Positions 1 to 19,152 of a stretch of DNA of 64,000 bases are shown here, one piece after another. A model generated the notes under the pieces. It saw only the letters and a list, made by a program, of their open reading frames with translations. It was not told the origin of the DNA and ran no database searches. The position numbers and the translations under genes were made by a program. How positions within the stretch are numbered: position 1 is the first letter of the stretch; the number at the start of each line of letters is the position of its first letter. The stretch lies in the NCBI GenBank assembly GCA_016793095.1, contig JAEUJQ010000001.1, positions 1 through 64,000 on the forward strand. The letters are read 5' to 3'. Source of the stretch: Myxococcaceae bacterium. Its GTDB lineage: Bacteria > Myxococcota > Myxococcia > Myxococcales > Myxococcaceae.

Positions 1-330
1 TCAGTCTCCTCCCCGGACCCCTCCTCGACAGACCAGACCCCGTCGCTCTGCTCGTCGCCACCGCACTGCTTGCCCGGGGCTACGACGGCGATGTGAACGT
101 GAACGTCCTCGCCGACCGTCCAGATTCACGCGGTTCTCGGGGATCGTTCACATGCGTTCGGCGGAGGAGACGAGCCGGGCCTCCCCCAGGTGCTCGACGA
201 CTTCGAGGCGGTGCTGCGCGAGGTCACCCCCGTGGACTGTGAGTTCACGTCGACCGCCTGGAACGAAGGGGCAGCGCGCGTCTCGTTCGGTTGGGCGAGC
301 GATCGGCCCTTCGAGCGAACGGTCCGCTGA
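1..330 (+). pseudogene. Partial, apparently frameshifted coding remnant at left edge
   Basis: Two adjoining plus-strand frames read like protein with strong G/C third positions. The first is open from the window edge to about position 120 (it contains ALLVATALLARGYDGDV). The second runs from about 103 to a TGA at 328-330 (it contains VLDDFEAVLREVTPVD and ends RPFERTVR). The frames are offset by one base, so a single indel near 105-125 would join them into one C-terminal fragment. I do not recognise the family. It is either a pseudogene, a sequencing error or chance; the amino-acid character of the second frame makes chance less likely. The gene start lies outside the window. Confidence 0.35.
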
Positions 331-552
331 CCGCCTCGTCGCGGAGACGAGGTGCGACGCACGCTGCGGCACGCGCTGGAGCTCGCGACCTGCCGCGGCA
401 CCGAGGCCGCCCGCACGACTCCGAGGATGAGTACGTCTGAGCTCGCAAGCAGCACGTCCTGGAACTCGCGAGCTGCCGAGGTGAGTGCGCGCGCTGGCGC
501 TCGCGAGCCTCCCCAGCACGACCGGCCGAGCCACCGCTGGACGACGTCCGCG
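331..552. other. Gap between left-edge remnant and tgt, no gene seen
   Basis: No convincing coding frame. Positions about 385-510 contain loosely similar blocks (CTCGCGA or CTCGCAA followed by GC-rich text) that look like degenerate short repeats. No hairpin with a T-tract was seen for the convergent gene ends. Confidence 0.4.
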
Positions 553-7216
<6,664 letters not shown>

Positions 7217-7266
7217 GTTCACCTTGTCGGTTGGGAAAGCGGTTTCAGGTGCTGAAAGAGGATCGT

Positions 7267-7295
7267 GGGCGGCCCCGGGTTCGCTGGAGCCGCCC
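7267..7295 (-). other. Hairpin in the rpoB-rpoC gap
   Basis: GGGCGGC and GCCGCCC form a 7-bp stem around a 15-nt loop between rpoB and rpoC. No T-tract follows, so it is more likely an intercistronic processing or stability hairpin than a terminator. Confidence 0.35.
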
Positions 7296-7308
7296 GCTTC
7301 GAGGAGCG

Positions 7309-11523
<4,215 letters not shown>

Positions 11524-11621
11524 TCGCTTCTCTCAGTCGGGCTTTGGGAGGGGAACCGGGGAAACCGGAGTGACCAGCAAGCTTGAGTTGTCCTGGGGAA
11601 CCTGCGCTTTTCCTGAAGCGG

Positions 11622-11655
11622 CAAAGCCGGTGACCCTCCCCAGAGGATCACCGGC
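11622..11655 (-). terminator. rplL-rpoB attenuator hairpin
   Basis: GCCGGTGA, a T-G wobble and CCTC pair with GAGG, G and TCACCGGC around a TGGG loop, about 13 bp in all. The stem is followed by only three T residues. In many bacteria a leaky terminator at this place sets the ratio of ribosomal protein to RNA polymerase; position and weak T-tract fit that role. Confidence 0.65.
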
Positions 11656-11680
11656 TGCCTGAATCGAACGACGAAGGCGC

Positions 11681-12055
11681 TTACTTCAGCTCCACCGTCG
11701 CGCCGACGGCCGTGAGCTTCTCCTTCATCTTGTTGGCGTCGTCCTTGCCAACGCTCTCCTTGACCGTCTTGGGCGCGCCCTCGACGAGGTCCTTGGCCTC
11801 CTTCAGGCCGAGACCGGTGATCTCGCGGATCACCTTGATCACGTCGATCTTCTTCTCGCCGGCCTTCGCGAGGACGACCGTGAACTCGGTCTTCTCCTCA
11901 GCAGGGGCCGCCGCCGGGCCCGCGGCCGCAGGACCCGCAACGGCCACCGCGGCCGCCGACACGCCCCACTTCTCCTCGAGCTTCTTCACCAGCTCCGCCG
12001 CCTCCATGACGGTCAGCGACGAGAGCGACTCTGCGATTGCATTGATGTCTGCCAT
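11681..12055 (-). CDS. rplL: 50S ribosomal protein L7/L12
   Basis: Stalk protein of 124 residues that recruits translational GTPases. The N-terminal dimerisation helix is followed by an Ala/Pro-rich hinge at about residues 38-55 and the conserved C-terminal domain ([17 protein letters not shown], then [20 protein letters not shown]). The ATG has AAGGA nine bases upstream. It lies 56 bp after rplJ in the same transcript. Confidence 0.98.
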   Translation of the reverse strand: MADINAIAESLSSLTVMEAAELVKKLEEKWGVSAAAVAVAGPAAAGPAAAPAEEKTEFTVVLAKAGEKKIDVIKVIREITGLGLKEAKDLVEGAPKTVKESVGKDDANKMKEKLTAVGATVELK

Positions 12056-12111
12056 GACTCTGTTTCCTTCTTCTGTTCAGGACTTCGAATGGTTGATGGT
12101 TGAAAAACGGG

Positions 12112-12624
12112 TCACTGCTTGTCGGCCTTCGCCTTGATGACGCGGGCCAGCGCGTTTGCGGGTTCTGCGATGGTGCGCACCAACTTGCCTGCGGGCATGT
12201 TGATGACGCCGAGGATCTTCGCGCGCAGCTCGGGCAGACCCGGCATCTTCGCCAGCGCCTGAACGCCCTTCGCGTCGATCTTCTGCCCCTGGACGACACC
12301 GCTCTTGATGGTGATCGTCTGCAGGTCCTTGGAGAACTCGGCCAGGATCTTCGCGGGCGCGACGACGTCTTCGTAGCTGATGGCGGCTGCCACCGGCCCG
12401 ACGAAGTCATCGGACACCAGCTCGACCGAGGTCCCCCTGGCGGCACGGCGGGCGATGGTGTTCTTCAACACCTTCCACTCGACCTTGCCCTCACGCAGCT
12501 TCTTCCGCAGCCGGTTGACGGTGTCGACGTCCAGTTTCCTGAACTCGGCGACCACCACCGACTTGGCGCGGGTGAACTTGTCGTTCAACTCCTTCGACAG
12601 GACTTCCTTCTCGCTCTTGAGCAC
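12112..12624 (-). CDS. rplJ: 50S ribosomal protein L10
   Basis: Stalk base protein of 170 residues that binds 23S rRNA and carries the L7/L12 dimers. The sequence matches L10 throughout (VVVAEFRKLDVDTVNRLRKK, then KVLKNTIARRA). I start it at the GTG at 12624 because a perfect GGAGGT lies six bases upstream; a longer frame to 12660 has no ribosome site and adds a non-conserved leader. In most bacteria L10 represses its own mRNA through the leader, and folded elements are visible just upstream here. Confidence 0.95.
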   Translation of the reverse strand: MLKSEKEVLSKELNDKFTRAKSVVVAEFRKLDVDTVNRLRKKLREGKVEWKVLKNTIARRAARGTSVELVSDDFVGPVAAAISYEDVVAPAKILAEFSKDLQTITIKSGVVQGQKIDAKGVQALAKMPGLPELRAKILGVINMPAGKLVRTIAEPANALARVIKAKADKQ

Positions 12625-12762
12625 TTGTACACCTCCTTCCGTCGCGTGTTCCTGGTGCAAAGTGCGAGAGCGAGAACTTCAAGTGACCAGACAACCATCA
12701 CCTTCGGCGCTCCCCGTCTCGGCAGGGCAGCCTCGTGCTGACGGTGCCGTTTAAGTGCCCTG

Positions 12763-12860
12763 ACTTCGTCCCGCCCACTCTCCCCGTCCGTACGGACGAA
12801 GTGCCAACGAGTGGAGCGGCGATGGCCCGAGCACCCCTGCTGTCTTCGACCAGGGTGCTG
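12763..12860 (-). promoter_or_regulatory. Candidate L10 leader RNA structures upstream of rplJ
   Basis: On the minus strand ACTTCGTCC (12794-12802) pairs with GGACGAAGT (12763-12771). The loop of this stem carries part of a 14-bp palindrome, CGTCCGTACGGACG (12785-12798), which could form a competing hairpin. A second stem pairs 12830-12836 with 12853-12859 (AGCACCC/GGGTGCT). Position in the long rplA-rplJ gap matches the autoregulatory L10(L12)4-binding leader of other bacteria. I cannot align it to the known motif by eye. Confidence 0.5.
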
Positions 12861-12876
12861 CTATTCAGCTGTCTCG

Positions 12877-12902
12877 GCCTGACCCTGCGTCAGGCGTTTT
12901 TT
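12877..12902 (+). terminator. Terminator-like hairpin on the plus strand inside the rplJ leader
   Basis: GCCTGAC, a CCTGC loop and GTCAGGC form a perfect 7-bp stem followed by G and six T residues on the plus strand, opposite to the operon. No plus-strand gene ends here. It may stop antisense transcription, or the same bases may fold in the leader mRNA of the minus strand, where the A-run precedes the stem. Confidence 0.5.
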
Positions 12903-12965
12903 CCGTTCCCCCCTTGACGACCGTGGATCGATCTCTCCACGGCGGCTCGGAGGGTCGCGTCGGGC

Positions 12966-12994
12966 CCTTACCCGACGGTGCCGGCGGCTGTCAA
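12966..12994 (-). promoter_or_regulatory. Candidate rplJ promoter
   Basis: A perfect -35 TTGACA (12989-12994) is followed after 17 bp by GTAAGG (12966-12971), a poor -10. It lies just after the rplA terminator-like stem and would give a leader of about 330 nt for rplJL-rpoBC. Confidence 0.4.
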
Positions 12995-13001
12995 CCCGCT
13001 G

Positions 13002-13027
13002 AAAACCGAAGCGCGGCGCAGGCTTCG
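13002..13027 (-). terminator. Weak terminator-like stem after rplA
   Basis: CGAAGC and GCTTCG flank a 9-nt GC-rich loop and are followed by GTTTTC. It lies about 40 nt after the rplA stop and may partly end the rplKA message before the rplJ promoter. Confidence 0.45.
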
Positions 13028-13066
13028 ACCGGCTGCCTGGCCGCGCGGGGGCTTGCGGGGAACCGC

Positions 13067-13768
13067 TTACTTGTAGCGGGCGGCCAGCTCGGAGGTGTCG
13101 AGCTTGATGCCGGGGCCCATCGTCGAGCTGATGGCGATGCCCTTGAGGTACACGCCCTTGGCGGTCGCGGGCTTCATCTTCATGACGAGCTCCATCAGCG
13201 TCATGAAGTTCTCCTGCAGCTTCTCGGCGGGGAACGACGCCTTGCCGACCGGCGCGTGCACGATGCCGGCCTTCTCGGCGCGGAACTCGATCTTGCCGCC
13301 CTTGGCCTCCTTGATGGCGCGGGCGAGATCCATCGTCACCGTGCCGACCTTCGGGTTCGGCATCAGGCCGCGGGGGCCGAGCACCTTGCCGAGGCGACCG
13401 ACGACGCCCATCATGTCGGGCGTCGCGATGACCGTGTCGAAGTCCATGAAGCCTTCCTCGATCTTCTTCGCGAGGTCGGCCTCACCGACGATGTCGGCGC
13501 CGGCGTTGGTGGCCTCAGACTGCTTCTCGCCCTTGGCGAAGACGGCGACGCGGGCGCTCTTGCCCGTGCCGTGCGGCAACACGACGGCGCCGCGGACCAT
13601 CTGATCGGCATGCTTCGGGTCGATGCCCAGGTTGATGGCGACGTCGACGGTCTGATCGAACTTCGTGGGGACGGTGGCCTCCTTCAGCAGCTTGAAGCCC
13701 TCGGTGACGGAGTAGCGCTTGTTGCGGTCCACCTTGGTGGCGGCGGCCTTGAACTTCTTTCCAGGCAT
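13067..13768 (-). CDS. rplA: 50S ribosomal protein L1
   Basis: L1 of 233 residues, forming the mobile stalk at the ribosomal E site. The family text is clear ([37 protein letters not shown], and the C-terminal [19 protein letters not shown]). The ATG at 13768 has AGAGGA nine bases upstream and lies 37 bp after rplK. L1 usually represses rplKA by binding its mRNA; I did not find the target. Confidence 0.98.
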   Translation of the reverse strand: MPGKKFKAAATKVDRNKRYSVTEGFKLLKEATVPTKFDQTVDVAINLGIDPKHADQMVRGAVVLPHGTGKSARVAVFAKGEKQSEATNAGADIVGEADLAKKIEEGFMDFDTVIATPDMMGVVGRLGKVLGPRGLMPNPKVGTVTMDLARAIKEAKGGKIEFRAEKAGIVHAPVGKASFPAEKLQENFMTLMELVMKMKPATAKGVYLKGIAISSTMGPGIKLDTSELAARYK

Positions 13769-13805
13769 GGGGAATGTCCTCTTCGAAAAAGTGGGGGAGA
13801 AGTGG

Positions 13806-14249
13806 TTACTTGATCTGAATGCCCATCGACCGCGCGGTGCCGGCGATGGTGCGCATCGCGGCCTCGAGCGAGGCTGCCGTGGTATCGCCGATCTTCTGCT
13901 GGGCGATCTCCTGGAGCTGCTTCTGGGTGATGGAGCCGACCACTTCCTTGCCAGTCTTCTTCGCGCCCGAGCCCTTCTTCTTCTCGGTGTGCAGCCCGGC
14001 GGCCTTCTTGAGCAGCACCGACGCAGGAGGCGTCTTGAGCTCGAAGGTGAAGGAGCGGTCCTGATACACGGTGATGATCACCGGGATGATCAGCGCCTCC
14101 TTCATCTGGGCCTGGGTCTTGGCGTTGAACTGCTTGCAGAACTCCATGATGTTGACGCCGGCCTGACCGAGCGCGGGGCCAATCGGAGGTGCCGGGTTCG
14201 CCTTGCCGGCAGGGATCTGCAGCTTGACCTGTCCTGTGACCTTCTTCAT
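13806..14249 (-). CDS. rplK: 50S ribosomal protein L11
   Basis: L11 of 147 residues, at the GTPase-associated centre. [20 protein letters not shown] opens the protein and [20 protein letters not shown] follows at once. I use the ATG at 14249, which gives the usual length, over an upstream frame that adds 16 unrelated residues. GGGAG lies ten bases upstream. It heads the rplK-rplA pair after nusG. Confidence 0.97.
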   Translation of the reverse strand: MKKVTGQVKLQIPAGKANPAPPIGPALGQAGVNIMEFCKQFNAKTQAQMKEALIIPVIITVYQDRSFTFELKTPPASVLLKKAAGLHTEKKKGSGAKKTGKEVVGSITQKQLQEIAQQKIGDTTAASLEAAMRTIAGTARSMGIQIK

Positions 14250-14368
14250 TGCGGTGCTTCTCCCGTGGTTCGAACGGCGGGTCTCCCCGCCTCCCACAAG
14301 TGGCCCGGAGCGACATTGCCCCGGCGCCGTGTTTCAGAGCCTCGCCCAGACGGCTCCAGACTCGTCCC

Positions 14369-14920
14369 TCACCCCGCCGTCTTCTCGACCTGCATGAAGT
14401 CGAGCTCGACCGGCGTGGAGCGCCCGAAGATGCTGACGAGCACCTTCACGCGGCCCTTCTCGGGGTTCACCTCTTCGACGGTGCCGTTGAAGTTCGCGAA
14501 CGGGCCGTCGATCACGCGCACGGTGTCGCCCTCGTCGAAGTGCACCTTCGGCTTGGGCTTCATCGCCCCTTCGCTCATGGCCGTGGTGATCCGCTGCACC
14601 TCCGACTCGCGCAGCGGCGGCGGATCGTCCTGGCCCTGGGCGCCGAGGAAGCCAGTCACCTTGGGCGTGTTCTTCACCAGCGACTTGGTGATCGGCGTCA
14701 TCTCCATCTGCACGAGGATGTAGCCGGGCATCGTCTTGCGGCGCGTCTGGCGCTTCTGGCCATCACGCATCTCGACGACCTGCTCCACGGGGATGAAGAT
14801 CTGGCCGAAGGAGTCCTGCAGCTCACGCTGCTTGATCAGATCCTCGAGGCTCTTCTTCACCTTGTTCTCGAAGCCCGAGTACGTGTGCACCACGTACCAC
14901 TTCTTGTCCGCGGCGGTCAT
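14369..14920 (-). CDS. nusG: Transcription termination/antitermination protein NusG
   Basis: NusG, 183 residues, couples RNA polymerase to Rho or the ribosome. The NGN domain is visible (WYVVHTYSGFENKVKKSLED ... MPGYILVQMEM) with a C-terminal KOW motif (GTVEEVNPEKGRVKVLVSIF). The ATG at 14920 shares its A with the secE stop codon (TGATG), so secE and nusG are translationally coupled. Confidence 0.97.
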   Translation of the reverse strand: MTAADKKWYVVHTYSGFENKVKKSLEDLIKQRELQDSFGQIFIPVEQVVEMRDGQKRQTRRKTMPGYILVQMEMTPITKSLVKNTPKVTGFLGAQGQDDPPPLRESEVQRITTAMSEGAMKPKPKVHFDEGDTVRVIDGPFANFNGTVEEVNPEKGRVKVLVSIFGRSTPVELDFMQVEKTAG

Positions 14921-15360
14921 CACAGCTTCTCCCAGAACATGGGCAGCCAGTCGACCATCAGCCGCAGGCTGAGCGCGTCGATCGCCGAGAGCACGACGGA
15001 GGCGACGAGCGAGGCCACCACCACCGCCAGGGTCGAGATGCGGGTCTCTTCCCACGACGGCCAGGTGACGCGCTTGAGCTCGGTCGCGACCTCGAGCGAC
15101 AGGCCGTGGATGCGCGGGTTCGTCCAGCAGTAGATGGCCGAGCCGACGGCGAGCACGAAGCCGAGCAGGTAAGGCGGCGTAGACAACTCGATGCCGCTCA
15201 CCAGCTGCTTCTGGCCGATGCCCAGCTCGATGAACAGCCGGGTGAAGATGTTGGCAAAGAAGAACGCCAGCACCAGGCCGAGCAGCAGGTACGAGATGAT
15301 CACGAACCGCCGCGGATCAATCTCCGCGCGATTCGCTTGTTCGGAGGCCTCTGAAGCCAT
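14920..15360 (-). CDS. secE: Preprotein translocase subunit SecE, three-membrane-segment form
   Basis: Inner-membrane component of the SecYEG channel, 146 residues. Three hydrophobic segments are visible (about residues 20-45, 63-82 and 115-137), the long E. coli-like form rather than the one-segment form. The conserved amphipathic stretch ATELKRVTWPSWEETR precedes the last segment. The ATG at 15360 has GGAAGG about five bases upstream; a GTG two codons earlier would sit on that ribosome site. Confidence 0.93.
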   Translation of the reverse strand: MASEASEQANRAEIDPRRFVIISYLLLGLVLAFFFANIFTRLFIELGIGQKQLVSGIELSTPPYLLGFVLAVGSAIYCWTNPRIHGLSLEVATELKRVTWPSWEETRISTLAVVVASLVASVVLSAIDALSLRLMVDWLPMFWEKL

Positions 15361-15430
15361 ACGCACCTTCCGACTTCGGGAAAGAGAGAGACGCCGAATC
15401 GACTCGAGGTCACCCGGCGTCGGGAAGAGT

Positions 15431-15506
15431 TGGCAGGCGAGGAGGGATTCGAACCCCCAACAGGCGGTTTTGGAGACCGCTGCTCTACCATTGGAGCTAC
15501 TCGCCT
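15431..15506 (-). tRNA. tRNA-Trp (anticodon CCA)
   Basis: The acceptor AGGCGAG/CTCGCCT, a T arm with GGTTCGAATCC and the anticodon loop CTCCAAA give Trp. G is the discriminator and CCA is encoded. It sits between rpmG and secE, the usual bacterial arrangement. Confidence 0.96.
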
Positions 15507-15521
15507 ACGAAAAACGAAGCG

Positions 15522-15689
15522 TCAGCCGACCTTGCCTTCTTTGTGCGCCGTGTGCTTGCGGCAGCGCTTGCAGAACTTGCTCATCTCGAGCTTGTCCTGC
15601 TGCTTCCGGCGGTTCTTGGTCGTGGTGTAGTTGCGCTCTTTGCACACCGTGCACTCGAGCGAAATCAGGCTGCGGTTGCCCTTGGGCAT
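15522..15689 (-). CDS. rpmG: 50S ribosomal protein L33, zinc-binding form
   Basis: A 55-residue ribosomal protein, starting [20 protein letters not shown]. The paired CxxC motifs (CTVC and CKRC) mark the zinc-containing version. The ATG at 15689 has AAGGAG six bases upstream. It follows tuf and precedes tRNA-Trp and secE. Confidence 0.95.
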   Translation of the reverse strand: MPKGNRSLISLECTVCKERNYTTTKNRRKQQDKLEMSKFCKRCRKHTAHKEGKVG

Positions 15690-15717
15690 TGGAAACTCCT
15701 TGATGCGTCAGACGACA

Positions 15718-15750
15718 GAAGGGAAGGCCCTCTGACAGAGCCCTCCCTTC
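15718..15750 (-). terminator. Hairpin between tuf and rpmG
   Basis: AAGGGA..GG-CTCTG pairs with CAGAG-GCC..TCCCTT around a very small loop, one of the strongest inverted repeats in this operon. No T-run follows, so it may be a partial terminator or an mRNA 3'-end stabiliser behind the abundant tuf message. Confidence 0.5.
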
Positions 15751-15804
15751 ATGTCAAGCCGTGTGCGCGCGAGGCGCACCAGCCAGAAGAACGACCTCAG
15801 TGAC

Positions 15805-16995
15805 TCAGGCGATCACGTCGGACACGACGCCGGAGCCGACGGTACGACCACCCTCGCGAATGGCGAAGCGCAGCTCCTTCTCCATGGCGACCGGCGTGAT
15901 CAGCTCGACCTCGATGCCGATGTTGTCACCGGGCATCACCATCTCGACGTTGTCGGGCAGCTTCACCATGCCGGTCACGTCGGTGGTGCGGAAGTAGAAC
16001 TGCGGGCGGTAGCCCTTGAAGAACGGCGTGTGACGACCGCCCTCTTCCTTGGTCAGCACGTAGACCTGGGCCTTGAACTTCGTGTGCGGCATCACCGAGC
16101 CGGGCTTGGCGAGCACCTGGCCACGCTCGATCTCCTCGCGCTTGAGGCCGCGGACGAGCGCGCCGATGTTGTCGCCAGCGCGCCCCTCGTCGAGCAGCTT
16201 CTTGAACATCTCGACGCCGGTGACGGTGGTCTTGGCGGTGGGGCGAATGCCGACGACCTCGACTTCGTCGCCGATCTTGACGATGCCACGCTCGACGCGG
16301 CCGGTGGCGACGGTGCCACGGCCTTCGATCGAGAACACGTCTTCGACGGGCATGAGGAAGGGCTTGTCGGTCGCGCGCTGCGGCGTGGGAATGTAGCTGT
16401 CCACCGCCTCCATCAGCTTGAGCACCGACTGCTCGCCGATCTCGGACGAGTCACCCTCGAGCGCCTTGAGGGCCGAGCCGGGGATGATCGGCGTCTTGTC
16501 GCCGGGGAAGTCGTACTTCTTGAGCAGGTCACGCACCTCGACCTCGACGAGCTCGCGGAGCTCGGGATCGTCGAGCATGTCGACCTTGTTCAGGAAGACG
16601 ACGATGTACGGCACGCCGACCTGGCGGGCGAGGAGGATGTGCTCGCGGGTCTGGGGCATCGGGCCGTCGGCCGCCGAGACGACGAGGATCGCACCGTCCA
16701 TCTGCGCGGCGCCCGTGATCATGTTCTTCACGTAGTCGGCGTGCCCGGGGCAGTCGACGTGCGCGTAGTGGCGGTTCTTGGTCTGGTACTCGACGTGCGC
16801 GGTCGAGATCGTGATGCCGCGGGCGCGCTCCTCGGGGGCCTTGTCGATCTGGTCGTACGCCAGGAACGTGGCGCCGCCGGTCTTGGCGAGCACCTTCGTG
16901 ATGGCCGCGGTCAGCGTCGTCTTGCCGTGGTCGACGTGGCCGATGGTGCCGATGTTGACGTGCGGCTTGGTTCTCTCGAACTTCTCCTTCGACAT
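15805..16995 (-). CDS. tuf: Elongation factor Tu
   Basis: GTPase of 396 residues delivering aminoacyl-tRNA to the ribosome. G1 GHVDHGKT, G3 DCPGH and G4 NKVD are all present, and the C-terminal beta-barrel ends in [16 protein letters not shown]. The ATG at 16995 has AAGGAAGGG upstream. It follows four tRNA genes in the order thr-tyr-gly-thr-tuf, the same as the tufB operon of E. coli. Confidence 0.98.
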   Translation of the reverse strand: MSKEKFERTKPHVNIGTIGHVDHGKTTLTAAITKVLAKTGGATFLAYDQIDKAPEERARGITISTAHVEYQTKNRHYAHVDCPGHADYVKNMITGAAQMDGAILVVSAADGPMPQTREHILLARQVGVPYIVVFLNKVDMLDDPELRELVEVEVRDLLKKYDFPGDKTPIIPGSALKALEGDSSEIGEQSVLKLMEAVDSYIPTPQRATDKPFLMPVEDVFSIEGRGTVATGRVERGIVKIGDEVEVVGIRPTAKTTVTGVEMFKKLLDEGRAGDNIGALVRGLKREEIERGQVLAKPGSVMPHTKFKAQVYVLTKEEGGRHTPFFKGYRPQFYFRTTDVTGMVKLPDNVEMVMPGDNIGIEVELITPVAMEKELRFAIREGGRTVGSGVVSDVIA

Positions 16996-17054
16996 GTTGC
17001 CCTTCCTTTGGTGTGGGACTCGTCCGGTTTGCGCGAGCTGCTGGAACTACGAAA

Positions 17055-17130
17055 TGGAGCCCAGAACCGGGATTGAACCGGTGACCTCATCCTTACCAAG
17101 GATGTGCTCTACCAACTGAGCTATCTGGGC
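17055..17130 (-). tRNA. tRNA-Thr (anticodon GGT)
   Basis: Acceptor GCCCAGA/TCTGGGC; anticodon loop TTGGTAA; CCA encoded after a T discriminator. Last of the four tRNAs before tuf. Confidence 0.95.
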
Positions 17131-17214
17131 ACTGCCTGCTTCGACTTCGCTCTTCGACTTCGTGCTGACTGCTGCTGACTGCGGTGCTGCGGCGCCCCTA
17201 CTGCGTTTCGGGAG

Positions 17215-17287
17215 AGCGGGGAACGGGATTCGAACCCGCGACATTCAGCTTGGAAGGCTGACGCTCTACCAGCTGAGCTATCCCCGC
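17215..17287 (-). tRNA. tRNA-Gly (anticodon TCC)
   Basis: Acceptor GCGGGGA with 3' partner TTCCCCGC region; anticodon loop CTTCCAA; T arm GGGTTCGAATCCC. CCA is not encoded. Confidence 0.95.
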
Positions 17288-17296
17288 GTGCTGGTG

Positions 17297-17380
17297 TGGA
17301 GGGGGGTGGATTCGAACCACCGAAGGTCGAGGACCGACAGATTTACAGTCTGTTGCCGTTGGCCACTTGGCTACCCCTCC
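17297..17380 (-). tRNA. tRNA-Tyr (anticodon GTA)
   Basis: Acceptor GGAGGGG/CCCCTCC; anticodon loop CTGTAAA; long variable arm as expected for a class II tRNA (84 nt). CCA is not encoded. Confidence 0.95.
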
Positions 17381-17415
17381 GAAACGAGGCGTCTATTCAC
17401 TTGTCTTGCCCCTCT

Positions 17416-17488
17416 GGCCGGCGGCGGGATTCGAACCCGCGACCTACTGATTACAAATCAGGTGCTCTACCAGCTGAGCTACACCGGC
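17416..17488 (-). tRNA. tRNA-Thr (anticodon TGT)
   Basis: Acceptor GCCGGTG/CGCCGGC; anticodon loop TTTGTAA; T arm GGGTTCGAATCCC. The first anticodon-stem pair is a C/T mismatch. First gene of the tRNA-tuf transcript. Confidence 0.93.
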
Positions 17489-17541
17489 AAGGCTCCAGAA
17501 CTTCACGGAAAACCTGCCACCCGGACTGAAAGGGCGGCGCT

Positions 17542-17570
17542 CCTTATTCACGTGGGAATGAGCAAGTCAA
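17542..17570 (-). promoter_or_regulatory. Candidate promoter of the tRNA-tuf operon
   Basis: TTGACT (17565-17570), a 17-bp spacer and ATAAGG (17542-17547), about 55 bp upstream of the first tRNA. This is a good housekeeping-type -35 with a fair -10 and is the only strong candidate in the gap. Confidence 0.55.
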
Positions 17571-17622
17571 GCGTTGAAGACGAGCGCGAGGCTCGCGGGC
17601 TGACTCGCGGAGCACCGTTGGC

Positions 17623-18708
17623 TCACGGAATGACGACGCGACGACGGGCGACCTCGGCCAGCAGCACACCGGCAGAGACCGACGCGTTGAGTGACGCGAC
17701 CTGCCCCACCATGGGAATGCGCACGAGGAAGTCGCAGTGCTCGAGCATGCCTTTGCGAACGCCGCCGCCCTCGGCGCCGACGACGATCGCGAGGGGCCCG
17801 TCGAGCTTCGCGCTCCACAGCGTCTCCTTCCCTTCCGGCTCGGCGGCCACGGACCAGTAGCCCGCAGCCTTCAGCTCCTCGAGGGCGCGGGAGAGGTTGG
17901 TGACGCGCGCGATCCGGGTGTGCGCCGTCGCGCCGGCAGAGGCCTTGGCCACCACGCCCGTCACGGCGGCGGCGCGGTCCTTCGCGATCACCACGCCGTC
18001 CGCACCGAAGGCATGCGCGGAGCGGATGATGGCCCCCAGGTTCATCGGATCCTGAATGCCATCGAGGAGGACCACGAGCCCGGGGCGGCCGTGGGCCTTC
18101 GGCGCGGCGATGATCGCCTCGAGGGTCGCGTAGTCGAACTGGCGCACCTCGGCGACGACACCCTGGTGCACGGTGCGGGGCGCCATGGCGTCGAGGCGTT
18201 CGCGATCCACCTGATCCACCCGGATCTTGTTGGCGCTGGCGCGGCTGAAGATCTCGCCGGCGATGGACTCCTTGAGGCCCTGCTGCTGCACGCTGATGCG
18301 GTCGATCTGGCCCGGCTTCGCGCGCAGCAGCTCGAGCACCGGGTTCACTCCGTACACGAAGCGATCGTCGCCGAAGCTCCGCGCACCGTCGGCCGCCTCG
18401 ACGAACTGCGCCGCCGGCCGTGCAGCCCGCTCACGGCGCTCCCCAGGAGGGCCACCCTCGGGCCGCCACGGACGTCGCTCCTCGCGTCGCTGCGGCCGCT
18501 CGTCACGGCGGCGCTCGTCTCCGCGATCGTCGCGGCGCGGCGGACGGCGGTCGTCTCGGCGTTCGGCACGCCCGCTGTCGCGACGGTCATCGCGACGATC
18601 ATCCCGTCGGCCCCCCCGTGACGGGCCGCGAGCACCGCGTGCGTCTGCCCGATCGCGGCGTTGGCCGAAGCCGCCGCGCCCCCCGCCCCTGCTCCCGAAG
18701 CGGCTCAA
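17623..18708 (-). CDS. rlmB: 23S rRNA 2'-O-methyltransferase, RlmB/TrmH family, with R/D-rich tail
   Basis: SPOUT methyltransferase of 361 residues. The catalytic half is canonical: NLGAIIRSAHAFGADGVVI, VVGAEGGGVR and the knot motif IPMVGQVASLNASVSAG; the substrate-binding domain begins YGVNPVLELL. RlmB makes Gm2251 in the peptidyl-transferase loop. About 100 N-terminal residues are low-complexity Arg, Asp and Gly (RRDDRRDDRRDS and similar), probably disordered and RNA-binding. The start appears to be TTG at 18708, sharing bases with the preceding stop (TTGA). An internal start near the catalytic domain is possible, but the extension keeps the same coding bias. Confidence 0.88.
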   Translation of the reverse strand: MSRFGSRGGGRGGFGQRRDRADARGARGPSRGGRRDDRRDDRRDSGRAERRDDRRPPRRDDRGDERRRDERPQRREERRPWRPEGGPPGERRERAARPAAQFVEAADGARSFGDDRFVYGVNPVLELLRAKPGQIDRISVQQQGLKESIAGEIFSRASANKIRVDQVDRERLDAMAPRTVHQGVVAEVRQFDYATLEAIIAAPKAHGRPGLVVLLDGIQDPMNLGAIIRSAHAFGADGVVIAKDRAAAVTGVVAKASAGATAHTRIARVTNLSRALEELKAAGYWSVAAEPEGKETLWSAKLDGPLAIVVGAEGGGVRKGMLEHCDFLVRIPMVGQVASLNASVSAGVLLAEVARRRVVIP

Positions 18709-19133
18709 TTGACGGTCACCGGGAACGACAGCGTCTTCGTCTGGCGGGCGCAGATCTTGTCGGTGCAGATGAAGAACGTCAGCTTCGCCTCGATGTTGGC
18801 CTTGCCCTGGGCCGCCGGCGTGAAGCCGACCTCGAACTTCGGGTCCGGGTACTCCTTCGAGCCCTCGACCTTCTTCACCAGCGAGTCGGCGAGCGTCACC
18901 TTCTCCTTGTCGAGCTTCGCGTCCTTGCTGGACAGCTCGATGCGCAGCGGCGCCTCGTCGGACACGTGCGCGCCGTTCTTCGCCTTGATCTCGATGACGA
19001 CCTTCCCCTTGTCGCCCGCCTTGAGCGCGGTCGAGGAGCCCTCGGTGCGCACCTCGTACAGCGAGGTCACGTCAGGGTCTGCCGCGAGCGCGACCGCCGC
19101 GACCACCATCACCAGCATCAGCGTGTGCTTCAT
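18705..19133 (-). CDS. Small secreted protein with C-x4-C motif
   Basis: 142 residues: a signal peptide (MKHTLMLVMVVAAVALA) and a beta-rich body. Near the C-terminus FFICTDKICARQT contains two cysteines four apart. The layout recalls the periplasmic N-terminal domains of DsbD-like thiol reductases, which have a similar cysteine pair in a beta-sandwich, but I cannot assign it. It overlaps the rlmB start by four bases, so the two are probably co-transcribed. Confidence 0.75.
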   Translation of the reverse strand: MKHTLMLVMVVAAVALAADPDVTSLYEVRTEGSSTALKAGDKGKVVIEIKAKNGAHVSDEAPLRIELSSKDAKLDKEKVTLADSLVKKVEGSKEYPDPKFEVGFTPAAQGKANIEAKLTFFICTDKICARQTKTLSFPVTVN

Positions 19134-19152
19134 GAGCTGCACTCTCCCATCT

